A DNA stretch of 64,000 bases. Origin: Nitrospirota bacterium (GTDB lineage: Bacteria > Nitrospirota > Nitrospiria > Nitrospirales > Nitrospiraceae). The translations under genes and the position numbers were made by a program. The DNA lies in NCBI GenBank assembly GCA_030645475.1, contig JAUSMA010000060.1:124001-188000 (forward strand), in the 5' to 3' direction. The notes below the pieces were generated by a model. It saw nothing but the letters and a program-made list of their open reading frames with translations. It had not been told where the DNA came from and searched no databases. This document shows, in pieces, positions 50,677 to 59,431 of this stretch. The stretch's first letter is position 1; every line of letters begins with the position of its first letter.

Positions 50677-51396
50677 ATGATTCACACGGCGATGAATTTG
50701 GGCGACCATCGGTATTGCACCGCGTTGTCGAGCTGTTTTCGGGGCAAGCTCTGCGATCAACTCATGAACCGGCCTGGACGGCTTGTGGCGAAGGGGCAGC
50801 CGGTCTACGGACTTGGCGATCCGGCGCAAAGTGTGTTCTTCCTTCGGCAGGGCTTAGTGAAGCTCACCTCCATGACCGAGGATGGGCGCGAGTCGATCTT
50901 GCGCCTGCATCAGGTCGGCGATGTCTTCGGCGACCTTTGTCATTGCACGGGCGAGCGGCGTGAACAAGCGGTTGCGATGGAGGATTGCGACATTGTCGAG
51001 TTGAACTTCGACGAATTTATTGCTCACCTCCAGGGTAATCGTCCGGCGTTTCTGCTGTTTCTTTCCAATGTGGCGCAACAACTCTCCTCGGCCTATGAGC
51101 AGATCCAAACGCTGTCGTTCAGCAGCACGATGGAGCGGCTGGTTCGGACCTTGAGCAGATTGGCCGATGAGTTCGGTGTTCCAGAGGGCGAGTGGATCAA
51201 GCTGACCCATTATTTTCGCCAAGACGACCTTGCGCAGATGATCGGTGCGCGCCGTGAAGTCGTGTCGACCTTGCTGAATCAATTGCGTGATGAGGGGCTC
51301 ATCACCTATGTACGTAAGGATGGACTGCTGTTACGTCGAGCCGGCCTCGACGGCTACCTGCTATCCTCCGGAAAATCCTCTGCCAGTCTCAAATAA
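50677..51396 (+). CDS. Crp/Fnr-family transcription regulator
   Basis: 239 residues. A cyclic-nucleotide-binding-like beta domain (about 30-125, with LVAKGQPVYGLGDPAQSVFFLRQGLVKL) joins through a long helix to a C-terminal winged helix with DDLAQMIGARREVVSTLLNQL (about 185-205). Cys residues occur near 19, 25 and 93 but not as a standard Fnr iron-sulfur set. The ligand is not known; Dnr/NNR-like NO sensing or redox sensing is possible, given NnrS 2.4 kb away. The ATG at 50677 follows GAGGGAAATC; the longer frame from 50584 lacks a site. Confidence 0.92.
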   Translation: MIHTAMNLGDHRYCTALSSCFRGKLCDQLMNRPGRLVAKGQPVYGLGDPAQSVFFLRQGLVKLTSMTEDGRESILRLHQVGDVFGDLCHCTGERREQAVAMEDCDIVELNFDEFIAHLQGNRPAFLLFLSNVAQQLSSAYEQIQTLSFSSTMERLVRTLSRLADEFGVPEGEWIKLTHYFRQDDLAQMIGARREVVSTLLNQLRDEGLITYVRKDGLLLRRAGLDGYLLSSGKSSASLK

Positions 51397-51618
51397 TCCG
51401 GTCGCACGGCCTTTTTCTTCTCCAATGTTATCCCGCTAACTGACAGTTCTGCTCCCGTTCCCTATCCTTACCCATCGTTGCTACGGTCGGTTGTGACTGA
51501 CCGAATCGGTTCATCCTGTTCGGAGGAGGTGGTCGATGCGGTAGGGATATCGGTTCTCTGTGTTGTCATCTGAGTGAAAGGCCTTGCAGTGTCAATTTTG
51601 AACAAAGGAGTCTGTGCC

Positions 51619-52272
51619 ATGCGTCATACATTTCGTGCCTTGCCGCTCTTCGTCCTGCTGTTATCCCCGATTGCCTGCGCGCACAGTGCCGATTCGCTCG
51701 TGACTGCTGCACCCAAGGTGGCTCAGGCCAGCCCTGTGAAGGTGGCGGAAACCAAGATGGTCCTTCGTGACCTCTGGTTGGGCCATGTCCTCTCGATCCG
51801 TAATGTGGCGGTGGCGACGATGGATAAGAATCCGTCTGCGCGCGAGTCGGCCGAGAAAGGCGTCGTGGCGAATGCGCAACAGATTGCCGGCTCCATCGAG
51901 CCATTTTATGGCAAACCGGCGTCCGATAAGTTGTTCGCCCTGTTGGCGGAACATTACGGTGCCATCCGCGATCATTTAGACGCGACCGTCGCCGGTAACG
52001 CCAGCCAGCAAGAGGCGGCGGTGAAACATCTCACGGCCAATGCCGCGGAGATCTCGACGTTCTTGAGTGGCGCCAATCCGAACTGGCAGAAGGATGCCGT
52101 CATGGGTCTGCTGACGGCACATGCCGCGCACCACATCCAGCAGTTTCAACAGTTGAAGGAAAGCGATTACACGCATGAGCGTGACACCTGGACTGGCATG
52201 AAGTCACATATTTATGTGGTGGCCGATACCCTGACCAGCGGATTGGCCGCGCAGTTCCCGAACAAGTTCTAA
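51619..52272 (+). CDS. Exported helical protein of unknown function
   Basis: 217 residues. Signal peptide with Cys at its end (FVLLLSPIACAHSA), perhaps a lipoprotein. The mature chain (about 30-215) is all-helical with repeated His (EHYGAIRDHLDATV, LLTAHAAHHIQQF), a pattern fit for metal or haem binding in a helical bundle. It follows the Crp/Fnr gene by about 220 bases on the same strand. AAAGGAG precedes the ATG. I do not recognise the family. Confidence 0.72.
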   Translation: MRHTFRALPLFVLLLSPIACAHSADSLVTAAPKVAQASPVKVAETKMVLRDLWLGHVLSIRNVAVATMDKNPSARESAEKGVVANAQQIAGSIEPFYGKPASDKLFALLAEHYGAIRDHLDATVAGNASQQEAAVKHLTANAAEISTFLSGANPNWQKDAVMGLLTAHAAHHIQQFQQLKESDYTHERDTWTGMKSHIYVVADTLTSGLAAQFPNKF

Positions 52273-52296
52273 TCGGTATCCGAGGGGCTGTTCTCT

Positions 52297-52314
52297 CTCC
52301 GATCTCAATCGGAG
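52297..52314. terminator. Weak hairpin between convergent genes
   Basis: CTCCGAT (52297-52303), loop CTCA, ATCGGAG (52308-52314): a perfect 7-bp stem 25 bases past the stop of the helical exported gene. It is followed by GC-rich sequence and only a short TTT, so termination is uncertain. Confidence 0.35.
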
Positions 52315-52400
52315 GCCGGGCTTTGCTGGCCGGGTGGCGGAGTTACCGCGCCCGGCTGGCGAGGTCTGCTGTTTCTATTTCCGAGTATGGGATGGGGCTG

Positions 52401-52946
52401 TCAGCGTTGATGGAAGTCCTGTTCAAGCATCGCGTACAGTTCAACCTCCACAAATTCACCGAAACGCCTGTAATGTTCCCGCATCCTGCCTTCGTATGTC
52501 ATGCCGACTTTCTGAAGCACCCGGCCTGATGCCGGGTTGTTCGAGAAGTGTGGGGCATAGATCCGGTGCAGCGCTCGCTGGGTGAACCCGTAGGCGAGCA
52601 CCGCCTGTACCGCTTCCGTCGCATATCCGTGATTCCAATAGGGCAGGCCAAGCCAATAGCTCATGCGTGCATGCTGGTGCTCGGCAACGATAGCCAATCC
52701 GATCGACCCGATCAGGATCTCCTGCGTGAGGAGCACGATCGCAAAGTTGACGAGCGTATTGGCGTCGAATTCCTCCTGCTGGCTCGCGATCCATTGCTCG
52801 GCGGTGCCATCGGGATAGGGATGGGGGAGGAACGTGCCGGCCGCGACCTCTTTCACTCCGGCCAGCCGTTGTACCTCTGGCGCATCGCGCAACTGAAATT
52901 GTCTGAGCAAGAGCCGTTCAGTTCTGAGGGTAGGGAAGGGGGCCAT
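52401..52946 (-). CDS. GNAT acetyltransferase, RimJ/RimL-like
   Basis: 181 residues. Typical RimJ/RimL-family start (TERLLLRQFQLRDAPEV), acetyl-CoA site region (GLPYWNHGYATEAVQAVLAYGF) and C-terminal NPASGRVLQKVGMTYEGRMREHY. It transfers an acetyl group to an amine; the substrate may be a ribosomal protein N-terminus or a small molecule such as an aminoglycoside or amino acid, which cannot be told. It is convergent with the helical exported gene, and divergent from NnrS. Confidence 0.9.
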   Translation of the reverse strand: MAPFPTLRTERLLLRQFQLRDAPEVQRLAGVKEVAAGTFLPHPYPDGTAEQWIASQQEEFDANTLVNFAIVLLTQEILIGSIGLAIVAEHQHARMSYWLGLPYWNHGYATEAVQAVLAYGFTQRALHRIYAPHFSNNPASGRVLQKVGMTYEGRMREHYRRFGEFVEVELYAMLEQDFHQR

Positions 52947-53081
52947 GGTCGTGATGAAACCACAGACAGGGTAGGCCTGACAATCATGTCTGGAAAATCC
53001 TCTGTCAGTAGCTGATGGCAGTTGATCGGGCTCCTGACAACACGTAGACTACCGCGATTTTCAGGGATGCTTCTTCTTGCT

Positions 53082-54263
53082 ATGACTGACCAGACGAACG
53101 ACCGATCACAGTATCAAGGGCCCGCGTTCTTTTCGTACGGATTCAGACCGTTCTTTCTGAGTGCGGCGCTGTTTGCCGGACTGGCGGTCCCGGCTTGGAT
53201 CGTCATTCTTATGGGAGTTCCTGATCCGGAGCTCCTCTCTGCTGTGCGGGACTGGCACGTGCATGAGATGGTCTTTGGTTTTCTGCCTGCGGTGATCACA
53301 GGCTTCTTGCTCACGGCCATTCCCAACTGGACCGACCGTACGCCGATCAGAGGGAGCGAACTGTTGTCGTTGTGGGCCTTGTGGTTGGCCGGACGGGTGG
53401 TGATGGCCGTTCCGTTTCTTTCGCCGCTGTTGTCCTCAATCATTGATGGGGCGTTCCTGGTCGTCGTGGCGGGGCTGGCCTGGCGAGAGATCATCGCAGG
53501 GAAGAGTTGGCCTCAAGCACCGATCGGAGCGCTCGTCAGCCTCTATGCTTGCGCCAACGTCTTGTTTCATATCTGGACGTTAAGCAGCGCCGAAACGGAC
53601 CCTGCCGAGCGAATGGGCCTTGCACTGGTTCTGATACTGCTATCGCTCATCGGTGGGCGCGTCACCCCCAATTTCACTCGAGACTTTCTTGCCGAGCAGG
53701 GTAGGGCCGAACAACCGGCGCCCTTCTCGCGTTTTGATGGACTGTCGGTTGTGCTCGTAGGGATTGCTGCTCTGTTCTGGATTGTTCAGCCGCAAGCCCT
53801 GGTGACAGGCTGGTTGTGGGTGGCAGCCGGGTTGCTCAATCTGGTTCGCCTCTTGCGCTGGTACGGATGGCTGACCTGGCGTGAGCCCTTGGTGCTGACC
53901 CTACATGTGGGCTTTGCCTGGGTGGTGTTAGCGTTGTTGGTCATGGGAGGCGCCATTCTTGGTGTAGGCCTGCCCATAACAGATGCGATACATGCGCTCA
54001 CGACCGGCGCCGTGGGTGCAATGACCCTGGCAGTGATGACTCGCGCCAGCCTGGGCCATACGGGACGCCCCAAGCATGCGGGGCCCCTGACGGCCTGCAT
54101 CTACCTCTTGGTCAATATCGGTGCGTTGTTGCGGGTCTTCGGGCCGTCCCTCGACTCCTCCCACTTTGTGCTTGGACTCGCCGCGATGAGTTGGAGCAGC
54201 GCCTACCTGCTCTTTGCCCTCATCTATGGTCCGTTCCTTCTCCGTCCAAGCCTCGACGATTGA
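53082..54263 (+). CDS. nnrS: NnrS family membrane protein
   Basis: 393 residues, about twelve transmembrane helices throughout. NnrS hallmarks include PAFFSYGFRPFFLSAALFAG and the conserved His in WHVHEMVFGFL. NnrS is a haem- and copper-containing protein that protects cells against NO or nitrosative stress and is usually controlled by Crp/Fnr-type NO regulators. The start is uncertain: 53082 is chosen because the family begins just after it, with ATG at 53067 also possible. It is close to a Crp/Fnr gene and divergent from the acetyltransferase. Confidence 0.92.
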   Translation: MTDQTNDRSQYQGPAFFSYGFRPFFLSAALFAGLAVPAWIVILMGVPDPELLSAVRDWHVHEMVFGFLPAVITGFLLTAIPNWTDRTPIRGSELLSLWALWLAGRVVMAVPFLSPLLSSIIDGAFLVVVAGLAWREIIAGKSWPQAPIGALVSLYACANVLFHIWTLSSAETDPAERMGLALVLILLSLIGGRVTPNFTRDFLAEQGRAEQPAPFSRFDGLSVVLVGIAALFWIVQPQALVTGWLWVAAGLLNLVRLLRWYGWLTWREPLVLTLHVGFAWVVLALLVMGGAILGVGLPITDAIHALTTGAVGAMTLAVMTRASLGHTGRPKHAGPLTACIYLLVNIGALLRVFGPSLDSSHFVLGLAAMSWSSAYLLFALIYGPFLLRPSLDD

Positions 54264-54311
54264 CCGACGATTTCAACATCCTGCGAACCCACATTGAGGA
54301 TTGGGAGACCT

Positions 54312-55139
54312 ATGTCACAGATAGATTTTACGGAAAAATTAGCTGAGGGGTTTGGGGCCTACAATACAAAGGTCGGTCAATGGTGGGTGGATCAGACGCG
54401 CAATGCGGCGCATGCGGCTGCGTATACGAATATTGCGAGCCTGGTGGCCAAGTGCGCAAAAAAGGAGAGCGGTCTGATCATCGATTACGGATGTGGCTCC
54501 GGCCTCCTGATGAAACAGCTCGTCGATCTGCTTCCGGCCTGGGACTTCCTTGGCATCGATGGTTCGAAATTGATGCTGCGTGAGGCGGAGGCCTGGGCTC
54601 GTACCACACGAAAGGGCCGCCCCGTACCCATCGAATTTCGCCGCGCACAGCTGCCGGACTTCTCCGTGAGCAGACCAAAGGCCGACATCATTGCCTTCAC
54701 CTTTCCCAATATCGTGGCAGTCCCCAGCGAGCGTCGTCAGTTTGAAGCGCTCTTCCCCAAAGATAGGGCCCTCGCTGGTCTGTTAGCGATGAAACAGGAA
54801 GGGGAGGTGGAGGATGTCGAAAATCTCTACGACTCCCTGTTCATGAGCCGCGTGGTGTCGAGAAATCTGCGCCTCCTATTACGAAAGGGAGGCCTCTGTG
54901 TGCGCGCGGACTATAGTCAAGCCGGGAGGCGGGACTTGAAGCGCTTCGACCAATTGTCGACCAAGTTCGAGGAAGGGTCGCTGAACGCGAAACAGTCTCA
55001 TTTGCAGCCGCAAAAGTTCTTCACATTGCTCTCGTCGGTCTATTACCCGTCGGCAGTCATTCTGGATGTGTATGAGCAGACCAAGGATCCAGACTATCTT
55101 GAGGGCGGTTATCTGGTCAGTATCTTGAAAGCGATGTAG
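54312..55139 (+). CDS. SAM-dependent methyltransferase
   Basis: 275 residues. Rossmann-type methyltransferase: motif I LIIDYGCGSGLL (about 54-65), the acidic end of strand 2 in FLGIDGSKLM, and motif IV region ADIIAFTFPN. Substrate unknown. It has a distinctive late helix with VVSRNLRLLLRKGGL. The ATG at 54312 follows GGGAGA; a TTG 18 bases upstream also opens the frame. It follows NnrS by about 50 bases on the same strand, and may be co-transcribed, though no functional link is known. Confidence 0.87.
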   Translation: MSQIDFTEKLAEGFGAYNTKVGQWWVDQTRNAAHAAAYTNIASLVAKCAKKESGLIIDYGCGSGLLMKQLVDLLPAWDFLGIDGSKLMLREAEAWARTTRKGRPVPIEFRRAQLPDFSVSRPKADIIAFTFPNIVAVPSERRQFEALFPKDRALAGLLAMKQEGEVEDVENLYDSLFMSRVVSRNLRLLLRKGGLCVRADYSQAGRRDLKRFDQLSTKFEEGSLNAKQSHLQPQKFFTLLSSVYYPSAVILDVYEQTKDPDYLEGGYLVSILKAM

Positions 55140-55268
55140 GTAGAGGAATTCCAGCTGTTCCATCGTGCCTGATGCATCGGTTCCGGCTGACAATCGGTTG
55201 ACAGGACAGTTGCAAGACAGTAGCCTGGCAAAACGTTCTCTTTGTCGTTCACTCTGAAGGATTGTCGT

Positions 55269-56633
55269 ATGATTGAGCCGAATACTAGCGAGCTGATACG
55301 GAAGCTGCATGAGCGGCCACAGATGCCGTTGGCTGACTGGCTGCAAGCCCCTGCGCACGTCCATTACAAAGCCTTTCGCATGACCGACCCCCCGGTGCAG
55401 CGGCCTGCGAGTCGTGCCGAGTTCACGTCTCTCCTGGAGGCTTTTGCGGTCTCCGCGGATGCGATGGTCCTTCATGACACATTCGGGTATGGCGTGAAGA
55501 CAGCGACGTTAGGCGATCGGCTCATTGTGATCTGGCAAGCGCACACCGAATACTATAGTTATCAAATCTGGCATATTCCTTCTCCCCAGGCTGCGAGGAT
55601 TTCGTTCGGCCCGATGACCTTTCCCGACTATCGGTTTCCGATTACGCCGCTCGGTGCAGAAGTCTGCCGTCTGGATATCGTGCTCATGGCTGAAACGTTG
55701 CCCAGCAGCGAAACGTTGCGCCCGCTGTTTCCAGGCCCGGTTCTCTATGGCAGCCGGATTCTCGATGAGGAGACCGCGCTGGTGACCAGTTTCACGCCGG
55801 ACGAATATGGGCGGGAACATTATTGGGTCAGTGTGGGATCAGCGAGGGCAACCAGATCTCACCTCAAAGATATCGTCGATGCGATTGTCAGGATCGAAAC
55901 CTATTATCACTTGCTGCTCATGCAAAAGCCCTTGAGCTCGGCTGCCATCGATCAGACGCATAAGTTTGAACAGGTGCATTTGAAGCAGAGGGAAATTATC
56001 TCTGAACATATCGGCCATGCCGATTCCCTGACGCTCCAGCGCTGGCTCAATGCGCTGACGAAAGATTTGTTGAAGACCACCAGGTTGTCTGGCAAGTTGC
56101 ATTTCGAATTATCCGCCTCTGTGCCCTACGATAAGATTGTCCACCGGACGTTGGCGTCGCTCGACGAACGGCTCCTTCCCTCGTACCGCCCGATGTCCGA
56201 CTATGTGCTGAGTGGGGTGACCGGGGTGGCGGAGGGGTATCAGCAACTCCTGAAGCGCATCGACACCCTACGCAGCGGGTTTGAAGGCATTATTTCCATC
56301 ATTCGAGCCCGCGTCGATCTCATGCTTCAAGCCCAGAATTTGACCCTCTTGGTCAGCGTCGACAAGACCACGAAGAGCCAGGCGATCCTCCAACATACGG
56401 TGGAAGGCTTGTCGGTCATTGTGATCGCCTATTATCTCAGCGGCCTGATGGGCTATCTCTTCAAGGGACTGCAAGAGATGGGGTGGCTTCGCAATGCGCA
56501 TATTGCCTCAGCTTTGTTTGTGCCCCTCGCGATCGGGCTCGCCTTTTTGATCACGACGCTCAGCAGAAAGCATCTCCACAAGAAACTCTCGGGTGAACCC
56601 ACAGCTCCAACAGTCGAGAAGCCACAGGCCTGA
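55269..56633 (+). CDS. DUF3422 family membrane protein
   Basis: 454 residues, matching the length of DUF3422 proteins: an N-terminal soluble domain (about 15-380, with HYKAFRMTDPP and YSYQIWHIP) and two C-terminal transmembrane helices (about 385-440, AYYLSGLMGYLFKGL ... IASALFVPLAIGLAFLITTLS). It probably faces the cytoplasm, anchored by the two-helix hairpin. The biochemical function of the family is unknown. The ATG at 55269 is supported by AAGGA seven bases upstream. Confidence 0.9.
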   Translation: MIEPNTSELIRKLHERPQMPLADWLQAPAHVHYKAFRMTDPPVQRPASRAEFTSLLEAFAVSADAMVLHDTFGYGVKTATLGDRLIVIWQAHTEYYSYQIWHIPSPQAARISFGPMTFPDYRFPITPLGAEVCRLDIVLMAETLPSSETLRPLFPGPVLYGSRILDEETALVTSFTPDEYGREHYWVSVGSARATRSHLKDIVDAIVRIETYYHLLLMQKPLSSAAIDQTHKFEQVHLKQREIISEHIGHADSLTLQRWLNALTKDLLKTTRLSGKLHFELSASVPYDKIVHRTLASLDERLLPSYRPMSDYVLSGVTGVAEGYQQLLKRIDTLRSGFEGIISIIRARVDLMLQAQNLTLLVSVDKTTKSQAILQHTVEGLSVIVIAYYLSGLMGYLFKGLQEMGWLRNAHIASALFVPLAIGLAFLITTLSRKHLHKKLSGEPTAPTVEKPQA

Positions 56634-56854
56634 ATACGAGAACAGCACGTGCAGGCTTGGCAACTGTCAGGTAACCGCGCCGTTCATGCTGGTTCCTGGT
56701 TTCTTCCCCAGCATCTTCTGCATGAGGCTGACCGGCCAGCATGCTAAACATCGTCTCAATCTTTGAGTGAGGAGGGTGAGCAGAATGCCGGTCATTTCTT
56801 GACGCGCTTGATGTGTCTGATAGGCTGCAGTCATCTCTCACTGGGCAGGCCATT

Positions 56855-57874
56855 ATGATTTTTGTTACAGGCGGCGCCGGTTATATCGGGTCCCATACCT
56901 GCGTGGAACTGCTCGACGCAGGTTGTGATATCACAGTATTCGATAATTTCTCGAATAGCCATCCCGAAGCGTTGGCGCGAGTGGAACGGATCACGGGAAA
57001 GACACTGCGCCTGGTACAGGGCGACATCCGCGACCGTGCCGCGTTAGTGACAGCTTTGAAGAAAAGTGGAGCCAATGCGGTGATCCATTTTGCCGGTCTC
57101 AAGGCTGTGGGGGAGTCGGTCACACAGCCGCTGACCTACTATGATAACAACGTGGTCGGCACCCTGCGCCTGTTAGAGGCGATGGATGAATGTGGCGTGA
57201 AGACTCTCGTCTTTAGTTCCTCTGCCACCGTCTATGGCGACCCGATCCGGTTGCCGCTTACCGAAGACCATCCGCTCTCCGCCACGAATCCCTATGGCCG
57301 CACGAAGCTGATGATTGAGGAGATTTTGCGGGATCTGCATCGCAGCGATACGTCCTGGAAACTGGCCATTTTGCGCTATTTCAATCCGGTGGGCGCACAT
57401 GCCAGCGGCTTGATCGGAGAAGACTCGCAGGGCATCCCCAATAATTTAATGCCTTTCGTGGCCCAAGTGGCAGTCGGTCGACTCGCCAGTCTCAATGTGT
57501 GGGGAAATGATTATTCCACTCCCGACGGGACCGGTGTGCGGGATTACATTCATGTGGTGGATCTGGCCCTGGGCCACCTCAAGGCCCTCAAGGCGCTTGA
57601 GCGTCTAGAGACGAAGACCGACTGTCTGACGGTGAATCTTGGCACTGGTACGGGCTATAGCGTGCTGGATATCGTGCAGGCGTTCGAGAGCGCAAGCGGG
57701 CGGCCAGTCCCCTATACGATCGCGCCTCGGCGGCCCGGAGATATTGCGTCCTGTTATGCCGACTCCCAGCGGGCATTTGAGTTATTAGGCTGGCGAGCCG
57801 AACGTGGGCTTGGTGCGATGTGTGCCGATGCCTGGCGCTGGCAGAGTGGTAATCCGGCTGGGTTCAAGAGCTGA
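56855..57874 (+). CDS. galE: UDP-glucose 4-epimerase
   Basis: 339 residues, the normal GalE size. NAD motif GGAGYIG (6-12), SSATVYG (catalytic Ser/Thr), and YGRTK with Tyr about 147 and Lys about 151. It interconverts UDP-glucose and UDP-galactose, supplying sugars for LPS and exopolysaccharide. The ATG at 56855 begins the universally conserved IFVTGGAGYIGSH; GGGCAGG lies a few bases upstream. Not adjacent to other sugar-nucleotide genes in this window. Confidence 0.96.
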   Translation: MIFVTGGAGYIGSHTCVELLDAGCDITVFDNFSNSHPEALARVERITGKTLRLVQGDIRDRAALVTALKKSGANAVIHFAGLKAVGESVTQPLTYYDNNVVGTLRLLEAMDECGVKTLVFSSSATVYGDPIRLPLTEDHPLSATNPYGRTKLMIEEILRDLHRSDTSWKLAILRYFNPVGAHASGLIGEDSQGIPNNLMPFVAQVAVGRLASLNVWGNDYSTPDGTGVRDYIHVVDLALGHLKALKALERLETKTDCLTVNLGTGTGYSVLDIVQAFESASGRPVPYTIAPRRPGDIASCYADSQRAFELLGWRAERGLGAMCADAWRWQSGNPAGFKS

Positions 57875-57964
57875 TCCTAATCAGCCGTCACGTCGTTCTC
57901 TGCCTTCAATTCCCTTCAACTTACCGTGGGACTCGCGGTATCAACAATACAGTCGTGAAGACGG

Positions 57965-58855
57965 TCATGGACGGGGCTGGAGCTTCCAGATCGTTGTGAT
58001 GGGGGCTACATCGGCGCTTGCACCGGAGTGGGATAGGCCGTAGAGGTCTTCGATCGTGCGCAAGACGTTGTGATGAGAGATCTTCTGGTCGTAGCGGCCG
58101 GCTTGGACCATGGGGCCGATGAAGAGGGTCACGATTCGATTGTTCTCGGTCTTATTGTCCTCGTCCCAGGTCACGATGAGCAGACTGTTGTGCTGCTGCG
58201 CCCATTGGACATAGGCCTTCAGGTGTCCTTGGAGCCAACGATCGCCGTTCTGAATCGCCTCGGGATTCTTTCCGTGGTGCATGTCGTTGATCTGGTTCGG
58301 CACGACGATGCTCACAGTAGGGAGTCTATTGAAATCTGCAGGAAAACTGGTCATCGGCAGATTGATCGTTGCGGGAAGTCCATTGGCTGGGCTGTCTTGC
58401 CAATTGATCCAGGGATTATGTTTGCGTGCATAGAGTCCTATGCTGCAGATGAGCGAACCGGCTTCCGGCAGGTCTTCGGAATAGCCGACGAACGTCAGCC
58501 CCGCTGACAACACTGCATGTCCGAGATTGGCAGTCGTGAAAGTCTGGGGGCAGGAGTTGTCGGAGATGCCTTGTGTCGATCCGGAAAACAGCGAGAGATA
58601 GTTCGGTTGGCTCGGGTAGGTAGCGCCAAAGGACTGCGTGAACAGCGCGCCCTGTGCTGCCAGCTCGTTGATGTACGGCGCATCGGGCGAACCAATAATC
58701 TGGCTATAAGAGTGATTCTCTTCAATCACCAGGACAATGTGATCGGGTCGGGGGAGATGAGGAACACCGCTGTTCAGCGTTGAGGCCGCAGAGAGGGCGC
58801 ATGCGCCCATCGCAAGAGGCAGAGCGATGGATCCGAGGACAAGCTTCCAATACAT
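57965..58855 (-). CDS. Secreted phosphoesterase family protein
   Basis: 296 residues. Signal peptide with a Cys near the lipobox position (LAMGACALSA). The mature part matches the PF04185-type phosphoesterase family (phospholipase C and acid phosphatase): HIVLVIEENHSYSQIIG, then ATYPSQPNYLSLFSGST, and the metal-binding WDEDNKTENNRI and SHHNVLRTIEDLYGL. It hydrolyses a phosphoester in the periplasm or outside the cell; substrate not known. It is transcribed toward galE. No obvious ribosome site. Confidence 0.88.
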   Translation of the reverse strand: MYWKLVLGSIALPLAMGACALSAASTLNSGVPHLPRPDHIVLVIEENHSYSQIIGSPDAPYINELAAQGALFTQSFGATYPSQPNYLSLFSGSTQGISDNSCPQTFTTANLGHAVLSAGLTFVGYSEDLPEAGSLICSIGLYARKHNPWINWQDSPANGLPATINLPMTSFPADFNRLPTVSIVVPNQINDMHHGKNPEAIQNGDRWLQGHLKAYVQWAQQHNSLLIVTWDEDNKTENNRIVTLFIGPMVQAGRYDQKISHHNVLRTIEDLYGLSHSGASADVAPITTIWKLQPRP

Positions 58856-58952
58856 AGGAGATATGTATCATTCCCTCACGTCCATTCGCCACTAGGAAGA
58901 TGCGTTCGTGCGTGAACGTGCGGCCAGGTGCCTCATGTGGTGACGTGATGGT

Positions 58953-59267
58953 CTATTCCGGGCAATCGATGAGATAGCGTGGCACTGCTGGCGGGTCGGT
59001 GGCGATCTGTTGGGTGTGACAGGGAGGAATGTCTTCTTGCAGTCGCCTCAGGAGCCTGAGGACCTTCATGCTGGGAGGCACCTCGCAGACCCAGAGGTGG
59101 CCGCCGGACTCCAGTTCTTCCATGTGTCGTTGCACACGAAAATCTGGATGCTCCATGAAATAGGCAGACAAAAATCCACCGATCGCCTGGACCACCCAAG
59201 GGTGTGCCGTCACATACCGGTAACTCACTCGCAGTTCGACCACTTCTCCCGTAATCTGTTCATCCAT
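58953..59267 (-). CDS. Hypothetical protein
   Basis: 104 residues. A mixed alpha/beta chain with RVSYRYVTAHPWVVQAIGGF and WVCEVPPSMKVLRLLRRL, no signal peptide or membrane segment. I cannot name it. The last Cys-Pro-Glu and two central Cys may be incidental. It is divergent from the flavoprotein gene, about 160 bases away. Open frames in other phases are shadows. Confidence 0.5.
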   Translation of the reverse strand: MDEQITGEVVELRVSYRYVTAHPWVVQAIGGFLSAYFMEHPDFRVQRHMEELESGGHLWVCEVPPSMKVLRLLRRLQEDIPPCHTQQIATDPPAVPRYLIDCPE

Positions 59268-59431
59268 CGGTTGAGTATAGCGGGTTGGAACGGTAAAACC
59301 CTAGCGTTTCTTCAGCTGGCGAAGCCTATACTTGACCCACCTCGCGCCTGCATGTAGGGTCCCGCGATGTGTTCATTCAGAACGCCGGATTGGCGGCACG
59401 AATCAGACAAGACACCATGATTGGAACAACG

